Positions 61,894-64,000 of a stretch of 64,000 bases of DNA are shown piece by piece. Within the stretch, counting starts at the first letter, position 1. Each line of letters opens with the position of its first letter. Below the pieces are notes generated by a model. That model saw nothing but the letters and a program-made list of their open reading frames with translations, was not told the origin of the DNA and did no database searches. Made by a program: the position numbers and the translations under genes. The DNA comes from Pseudomonadota bacterium (GTDB lineage Bacteria > Pseudomonadota > Alphaproteobacteria > Sphingomonadales > Sphingomonadaceae), in assembly GCA_023445495.1 (NCBI GenBank), contig JAEXLC010000342.1, positions 1 through 64,000 on the forward strand. Reading direction: 5' to 3'.

Positions 61894-63213
61894 TCAGAAA
61901 CCGACAGTCAGGTTAAATGAGCCATAGCGCGTCCAGCGACCAGAAGGAGCGTTGGGTGCGTCGCGCAGGACGGTGCCCTTCGCCAGAAGCAGGACGTCCA
62001 ACTCGAAACGTAGCCGGGCCGGCACCAGCCAGTAGCGGACCCGCCCCTCCAACTGGTGACCGGCAAAGTCGCCCGAGCGCCCCGATGCGTCACGGACTCC
62101 GGTCGTCGAGAAGCTGTCCCGGTCGGAGGCCAGCCACATCGCCCGGTAGACGGCGAAGGCATCGAGCCGGTTGGTGGGCGCGACCTCCAGACGAATCCCC
62201 GGCGTCATGATGTTGGCGCGCGCCACGGCGTTGTAGAGACCGGCGGGAGCAAGATCGGCGCGTCGCATTCCGTACAGCGTATCGAACCGGCCGAACTTGC
62301 CGCCGGGCTTGTCACCGCTCGCCCGGTCGAACTCGACCGACAGGCGCGGTTTCCAGGCGCCGGCGAAACTGTAGCCGAGATCGGCATGGATGAAGCTGGC
62401 GGAAACGGCCTGCCGTGCGGCGGCAGGCGTTAGCGAGGCGCTGATGCTGCCGGTCTGGTAGAAAGCCTCGACCTCATAGTCGAAGGCACCGGCGTGAGGC
62501 TCGGCAATGATCCGGCCGCCGAAGGTGTCGAGCGAGCGGTCCCGGGTAGGCCGGCCCGGTGCATCGCGTTCGCCCAAGTGGAAATAGGTGAGTTCGACCA
62601 TTCCCGGCCCAAGCGTCCTAGCCCTGCTGAGCTGGCCGCCCCAAAGCACTAGGTCGAAATTTTCCCGGTCGAACTGGACCTTGGCATCGCGCAGGCTCTC
62701 AGGATCGTCGGGCAGGCGGAGCTGCGGGAGCGTGTAGATCAGGGTCGCCCTCACACCGCCAGGCGCCGCGAAATCCGCGCGGACGCCGGTGTAGCCATTG
62801 GTGGTGTTGCGATAGTCGTCCGCAGCCACAAGGCGGCGCGAGCCGAGATTGAGCGCCATCCGCCCGGCGGTGAGGGACAGTTTGGTCCCATCGCCGAACG
62901 CGCCGTCGAAGTCGGCGGCGACATAAGCCTGGACCGGCTCAAGCGCATTGACTTCATTGGTCGTGATCGGCGTGCCGGCGCTGCCGCCCCAGACCCGACT
63001 GTCGAACAGCTCGACGCCGATCCGGACCGTGTTCGCCTTGTACTCGGCAAGGATGTTCGTCCGCACGTCGAGCAGCGTGTCGGCCTGGTTGAAGCCTGCC
63101 CGCGCCTGACCGTCGATCGTCTCAAGACGCATCCGCACCGCGCCGGCGAGGCTCAACCCGTCGGGCTTCTCCTGCGCAAGTGCCGGGGCAACCCCGCCTA
63201 AGGCCGCCACCAC
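61894..63213 (-). CDS. Alginate-export-like outer-membrane beta-barrel protein
   Basis: A 439-residue outer-membrane protein with alternating amphipathic strands and a C-terminal SFNLTVGF ending in Phe. Features of the alginate-export family (PF13372) are RMRLETIDGQARAGFNQADTLLDVRTNILAEYKAN, then TAGRMALNLGSRRLVAADDYRNTTNGYTGVRADF, and SVEFDRASGDKPGGKFGRFDTLYG. These indicate a porin-like channel for an anionic solute. The N-terminus is odd: from the GTG at 63213 only VVAALGGVAPALAQ precedes the mature protein, lacking a charged n-region, and an in-frame stop lies just upstream. The start may be frameshifted. It is divergent from the chrB gene. Confidence 0.85.
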   Translation of the reverse strand: MVAALGGVAPALAQEKPDGLSLAGAVRMRLETIDGQARAGFNQADTLLDVRTNILAEYKANTVRIGVELFDSRVWGGSAGTPITTNEVNALEPVQAYVAADFDGAFGDGTKLSLTAGRMALNLGSRRLVAADDYRNTTNGYTGVRADFAAPGGVRATLIYTLPQLRLPDDPESLRDAKVQFDRENFDLVLWGGQLSRARTLGPGMVELTYFHLGERDAPGRPTRDRSLDTFGGRIIAEPHAGAFDYEVEAFYQTGSISASLTPAAARQAVSASFIHADLGYSFAGAWKPRLSVEFDRASGDKPGGKFGRFDTLYGMRRADLAPAGLYNAVARANIMTPGIRLEVAPTNRLDAFAVYRAMWLASDRDSFSTTGVRDASGRSGDFAGHQLEGRVRYWLVPARLRFELDVLLLAKGTVLRDAPNAPSGRWTRYGSFNLTVGF

Positions 63214-63288
63214 GCCTAAAGAGCCTGTAGGCTAGGCATTGATATAGGTGTTCCTCCGATTCGAATATGATGATACATGTGCATCTAT

Positions 63289-64000
63289 ATGGTATCAACC
63301 GAGTCGCCCGACTGGCTCGCGCTCCTCCACCAGCTTCCTGCGAAGCCGCCCTATCTGCGCGTGAAGATCTGGCGCCGGCTCCAGGCGATCGGCGCGGTGC
63401 CGCTCAAGAATGCCGTCCATGTCCTGCCGCGCAGCGATGCGAGCGAGGCGGCATTTCGCGAGCTGCTCGACGAGATCGTCGCATCGGGTGGCGAGGCGAC
63501 CCTGATTGCCGCCCGACTGGTCGCCGGCCAGAGCGACGTCGATGTGCGGGCGCTCTTCGATGGCGCCCGCGACGCCGACTATGCCGAGATCGCCCAGGCT
63601 GCCCGGCGCCTGCTCGAGACGGGCCCTGCCAGCGGGCAGGACATCGCCCGGCTCCAGAAGCGACTGGAAGAAGTCGGCCGGCTCGACTTCTTCTCCGCCC
63701 ATGGCCGCCAGCAGGCGGACGCTGCGCTCGCCGAGCTCGAGCGCCAGCGCTACCGGCATCCGGATGTCGGCCGTAGCGCGCCGGGGCCGGTGATCGGGCC
63801 CGAAGATCTTGTCGGCAAGACCTGGGTCACGAGGCGCGGCGTCCATGTCGATCGCATCGCCTGCGCATGGCTGATCCGCCGGTTCGTCGATCCCGGCGCG
63901 TGTTTCCGGTTCGTCGATGGCAAGTCGCATGTGGCGGCGCCGGGCGAATACCGCTTCGACATGGCCGAGGCCGAGTTCACCCATGAAGGCGATCGCTGCA
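63289..64000 (+). CDS. chrB: Chromate-resistance protein ChrB, 5' part (cut by window end)
   Basis: An open frame of 237 codons continuing past base 64000. It starts MVSTESPDWLALLHQLPAKP, with an alternative ATG four codons earlier at 63277. The N-terminal ChrB domain (about 5-145) has LRVKIWRRLQAIGAVPLKNAVHVLP, the family's signature. The second ChrB domain begins near 165 with DLVGKTWVTRRGVHVDRIACAWLIRRFVDPGACFRFV, matching its conserved core. ChrB senses chromate and regulates or supports the ChrA exporter, expected just downstream. The 75-base spacer shared with the outer-membrane protein gene is AT-rich and contains GATAC (63272-63276) / GTATC (63291-63295), a weak operator candidate. 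Confidence 0.85.
   Translation, partial: MVSTESPDWLALLHQLPAKPPYLRVKIWRRLQAIGAVPLKNAVHVLPRSDASEAAFRELLDEIVASGGEATLIAARLVAGQSDVDVRALFDGARDADYAEIAQAARRLLETGPASGQDIARLQKRLEEVGRLDFFSAHGRQQADAALAELERQRYRHPDVGRSAPGPVIGPEDLVGKTWVTRRGVHVDRIACAWLIRRFVDPGACFRFVDGKSHVAAPGEYRFDMAEAEFTHEGDRC

Overview
The window is high-GC DNA from an alphaproteobacterium, most likely a member of the Sphingomonadales. This rests on gene types and layout only: the conserved mobile module at the left edge, short lineage-type proteins such as Usg, two giant TonB-era style Gram-negative autotransporters, and hybrid sensor kinases. No rRNA, tRNA, CRISPR array or transposase was recognised.

Left end, 1-7.6 kb: one flank of an integrative or conjugative mobile element, almost all on the minus strand. 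Read in transcription order it carries an ArdC-type antirestriction protein, DUF2958, ParB, DUF736, a small helix-turn-helix protein, a TraF-type S26 peptidase, a lytic transglycosylase, a 118-residue unknown and the first 47 codons of a DUF3363-type relaxase. A secreted thermonuclease and a small CxxC protein sit in it as an opposed cargo pair. The non-coding DNA beside ArdC and upstream of the relaxase is rich in inverted repeats.

7.6-20 kb: an AraC-family regulator followed by an 11-kb autotransporter gene (3668 aa). 20-23.3 kb: small genes including a frameshifted usg, divergent from a groES-groEL pair whose GroEL lacks the usual GGM tail. 23.3-33.9 kb: a signalling and stress block with a GAF protein, two hybrid histidine kinases (one with a LOV photosensor domain), a DUF7662 protein, a TIGR02587/TIGR02588 membrane pair and a PRC-barrel protein.

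34-48.6 kb: a two-winged-helix regulator divergent from a second, 13.5-kb autotransporter gene (4487 aa). The two autotransporters share several module types. One of these, about 91 residues long, is tandemly amplified in the second protein with an alternating short/long spacing, and the first protein contains a separate 1.25-kb tandem duplication. Together they make up about 38 percent of the window and are its most unusual content.

48.6-60.4 kb: metabolic and regulatory pairs, namely nitrilase/LysR, LysR/NTF2-SDR, a general-stress-type SDR, an FNT-family channel, MarR-epimerase and TetR/SDR. The last two have clear palindromic operator candidates. 61-64 kb: a small protein, an alginate-export-like outer-membrane protein, and the start of a divergent chrB gene cut by the window end.
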